Assembly (NCBI RefSeq): GCF_037975245.1
Contig: NC_092574.1
Location: forward strand, 10,565,213-10,629,212
Direction of reading: 5' to 3'
Source of the DNA: Apostichopus japonicus
Lineage: Eukaryota; Echinodermata; Holothuroidea; Aspidochirotida; Stichopodidae
Length of the DNA stretch: 64,000 nucleotides
Shown here: one piece after another, positions 60,861 through 64,000 of the stretch
Numbering within the stretch: the stretch's first letter is position 1
How the letters are laid out: each line of letters opens with the position of its first letter
Translations under genes and position numbers: made by a program
Notes under the pieces: generated by a model
What the model saw: the letters and a program-made list of their open reading frames with translations, nothing else
Told to the model about the DNA's origin: nothing
Databases searched by the model: none

Positions 60861-62879
60861 CTTAGTCATGATGTTTTTTTCAGAATTTAACTTGTGAAAG
60901 TTCATATCAGCATTAAGGAAAACTGAATGGATGTTGCAACTGTTTTCACTTGATGTAGGGAACAGAGTGGTATGTTGTAACTGAACTGTGTAGACTTGGC
61001 GACAAACACATTGCTGGCACTAAACACATTTCTAACGTTAAAGATAAGTTTAAAAACCCTTTCTGCTGGAATGAGATTTGATTGAGGAAACCTTGGATGT
61101 TGTCGTAACCTCATTATTCAATTGCAACTATTTATTTGGTTTGACACATTTCATAACATTTTTTTAATTTAACCTTTGTGTTAGTTTATACTAATATCAC
61201 CTTCATGTCTTCCCTGGAGTTCAGTACTTGTCATACAGTACTGATACTTAGCTATGCATGTGACTATGAAGAAGACAAATATGTGCTGTGGCAGCAGAGC
61301 ACAAAACTCCTTTGATGCTTGAGACTTTCAAGAACTCCTTCGCACATACATTACAGGTCAGTAAAATACGAGAACTCTGTTTTCTTTCTTTCATGATTTA
61401 TATATTATTACAACACTAGTGAAATTTTTATCAAATGACCTCATTGGTTACTTGAGTCTAAACAAGGTCATTGTTTTGTTCCAACTGTGAAGTAATTTCT
61501 GTTTGTCCAAACCGGCTAGCAAGTGGTGTTATCAGGGAGTTGTTATGGAACGTAACAACTCCCTGGTGTAATCACTAGAGGGATGACTTCAGCATGGTAC
61601 TCTCATGGGGGGTGTATGGTACTCTCATGGGGGGGTGTACATAAGGCATGTCAAGGTTTGTAGGCCTAGACTGAATCCACAGTCTTTGTTTTCAAGAGAA
61701 GACTGAGAATTAGGATTCAGTATGAAGATACAAGTTGCTCTATTTGGTAGAGACTAATTAGCCATCCCACTGGAAGTCTTAAGTAAAACCAAAAAATAGG
61801 CATGAAGGAAACTGCCCAAAGCTTCAAATATTTTGCTATTTGGAACATGAGAATTTGTGGAAATTATTAAAAATATGAACACTTTTGAACTGTTCTAGAC
61901 CTACCAGGAATTTGAACCCTAAACAAAGACCCAGAGAATTATAAAAATTATAATTTGAAGCAATGTTTATAATATCACCTTTCATGGGATTAATTGTAAG
62001 GTACATAACCTTGAGAATCTGTAAGATAAAATATATACTTTACCGCAAAATAGCTAAAACTACTTGCTACTAAACTTTTAGAGTCTTGCTAAACTGTGAG
62101 GTTAATTTACAAATTGTAATGGAAGTTGTCAATACTTGGTAAACTATTTACAAGCTAATAGTGGCCAAACATGATGTGGTAGAAATTAGAAAATATGCAA
62201 TGAAATATAAGCAAGATTTGTGTACAGAAATAAATGAATTTATAACAACCTTCTAGAACATCTGCTTAACCACCAAATCTGCTAGAAATTAAATAATGGT
62301 CACTAATGCTCTTTGCTTCATTCCTCAAATAATTTTTCTGTTGCTCAAAACTTTTAGAACCATTTATTGTGAATAATCTTTCTCTTCTAAAAACAATAAA
62401 TAAAAGATGTAACTGTAAGTAAATGATAACAAAGGAATGTATGATCTTATATTTCTCAAGTTTATTTTCCTTTAATAATGTTGAAATCAAATATTACAAA
62501 ACGATATAATGCATTGTATGAAATATTACAAATTTTGGTCCCTGGCACCGAATGTCCCTATTTTCACCCATCAATCCTCGTCTACCACCTCCCCACCCCC
62601 ACTCACTATTCACTCATCTAGTAACCTTTGTTATCTACATAAACAGATTAAGAGGGAAATATTCTAAATATGTTGCATGATTGGATAAACTTGGAAGTAA
62701 ATAGTTAAAAGCCCATCTCTGTGATTTCTTCCTCAAAAAAAAAGAACTATTTCACACATTTTTGTAGAAAAATAATTATTAACAAGAACCCAAGGGCACT
62801 GTGGTTCCTTGCTTAGGGTATATGACAATACACATAATATTATCAAGCAAGATTGGGCTCAAATAGTCCAAGTTATGGT
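60861..62879. other. Intergenic
   Basis: A short inverted pair, AGGGAGTTGTTA / TAACAACTCCCT, at 61534-61565 and a tandem GTACTCTCATGGGGGG pair (61599, 61619) are seen. No exon recognised. Confidence 0.5.
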
Positions 62880-64000
62880 GGTCCTACATGTTCCCATAAA
62901 GTAACCAACACTGTAGCCAACACTTTTGTGATCACAAAATGTGATCGGATTTTTGATGAAAAGGCACTTTTGAGATCTAAATATGGCGTCGAAAATGTAA
63001 GAAATATAACAGACCTACAAGCGTGTCAACAGATATGATAACATTGGTGACCTCAGATGGCATGACCTTTAAGTTTCAAAATGTTCCACCACCCCATTCA
63101 CAACTTGTCCCAAAATATCAACCATGTCACACCTTGACATTGAGATTTAATTGCATTAAATGTCTAAAAATTAACTTTGAACTTGTATACATAACTTCAC
63201 ACACAAAGGTCACCCAGAGGTCAACCAATTGACATTTTTGATCGGTGAGACCTAAATAGAGCATGACTGTCAAAATTCAAACATTTTTTCTGTGCCCAAT
63301 TTCTCCCCCCAAAATACTACTTTTTTATCATTAGCTGACCTTTGGTGACGTTGGATCACATGACCGCTAAGTTTGAAAATATTCTCCTATACCATTTGCA
63401 ACTTTTCCAAAAAAATGAACCTTGTAACACCTTGGAACTGGGAGTTATTGCATTAAATGTCTGAAAATTAACTTTGACCTCATATAACTTCGCACACGAA
63501 GGTCACACAGTGGTCAACCCGTTGACATTTGTGATCAGAAGGTACCTTTGACATCTGAAAATAGCATCGAAACTGTAAAAATCCACAAAACACGAAAAGG
63601 TCACCAAAGGTCAAATTGAGGTCAAGGGTCACCCAGATGCGGGTCGACAATTGGATTACATTGAAGCAACTCCCAACCCTAACGGACAATTTGTTCTCAA
63701 GTGATCGCAAAAATACTAGTTTTTTATTATTAGTTGACTTTTGGTGACCTTGTATCACATGACCGTTAAGTTTGAAAATATTTCCCTATACCTTTTGCAA
63801 CTTCTCTAAAAAAATCAGCCTTGTCGCACCTTGGAACTGGGAGTTATTGCATTAAATGTCTGAAAATTAACTTTGACCTCATATAACTTCGCACACGAAG
63901 GTCACACGGGGGTCAACCCATTGACATTTTTGATCAGAAGGTACCTTTAACATCTGAAAATAGCATCAAAACTGTAAAAATCCACAAAACACAAAAAGGT
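62880..64000. repeat. Tandem repeat with AGGTCA half-sites, continues past the window
   Basis: The landmark AAGTTTGAAAATATT recurs at 63369 and 63768 (399-bp period); a diverged, shorter unit has AAGTTTCAAAATG at 63071, and the trace of another begins near 62880. Each unit contains GGTGACC, GCATTAAATGTCT(G/A)AAA and a direct repeat of AGGTCA-like hexamers spaced by five bases (63207-63223, 63500-63516, 63899-63915). Confidence 0.88.

Overview
This is AT-rich eukaryotic DNA with long introns, consensus GT..AG splice sites, many short inverted-repeat transposons, LINE tails and long G or C homopolymers. The protein families (an FRMPD-type FERM/PDZ scaffold, PDZD11, a KMT5A-like SET expansion) and the dense AGGCCTA-type repeat DNA point to a marine invertebrate deuterostome, most likely an echinoderm. 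That assignment is inference; no marker here fixes the species.

Layout. (1) Positions 1-17803, plus strand: the 3' part of an FRMPD1/3/4-type gene. Seven coding exons are visible: FERM lobes F2 and F3, a linker exon, one 3.98-kb exon for a disordered acidic and proline-rich region, and a last exon completing a helical C-terminus. The start of the gene lies before the window. (2) 17.74-19.0 kb: a tandem array with 161-167 bp period whose first unit overlaps the last codons and stop of that gene. (3) 19-26.9 kb: intergenic DNA with a 24-bp minisatellite and a long imperfect inverted repeat. (4) 26921-32236, plus strand: a complete six-exon PDZD11 orthologue (133 aa). (5) 32.2-36.9 kb: intergenic, with a G-quadruplex-prone block and a truncated TTAA-type MITE. 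(6) 36.9-45.85 kb: two near-complete copies and the head of a third copy of a DNA transposon with perfect 31-bp terminal inverted repeats, head to tail, each junction holding the same 8 bp (CTATTTAC). Nested inside are a CR1-like LINE tail and a TTAA MITE. The third head carries a 22-bp perfect palindrome flanked by an 8-bp duplication. (7) 45.85-47 kb: two further small inverted-repeat elements. (8) 48-61 kb: a degenerate, partly tandem-duplicated KMT5A-like SET-domain locus, with a possible zinc-finger exon upstream. (9) 62.9 kb to the end: a tandem repeat rich in AGGTCA half-sites with a recurring DR5 arrangement.

The two intact genes both encode scaffold-type proteins with PDZ biology. 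FRMPD proteins link membrane and cytoskeleton and end here in a possible PDZ ligand; PDZD11 is a single-PDZ adaptor. No functional link between the neighbours is shown by the sequence. I saw no LTR retrovirus, Polinton, capsid or envelope fossil, no rRNA or tRNA gene and no CRISPR array. The strongest unusual signals are the coding-exon-seeded array, the head-to-tail transposon series with its palindromic insert, the SET-domain relics, and the DR5-bearing satellite.
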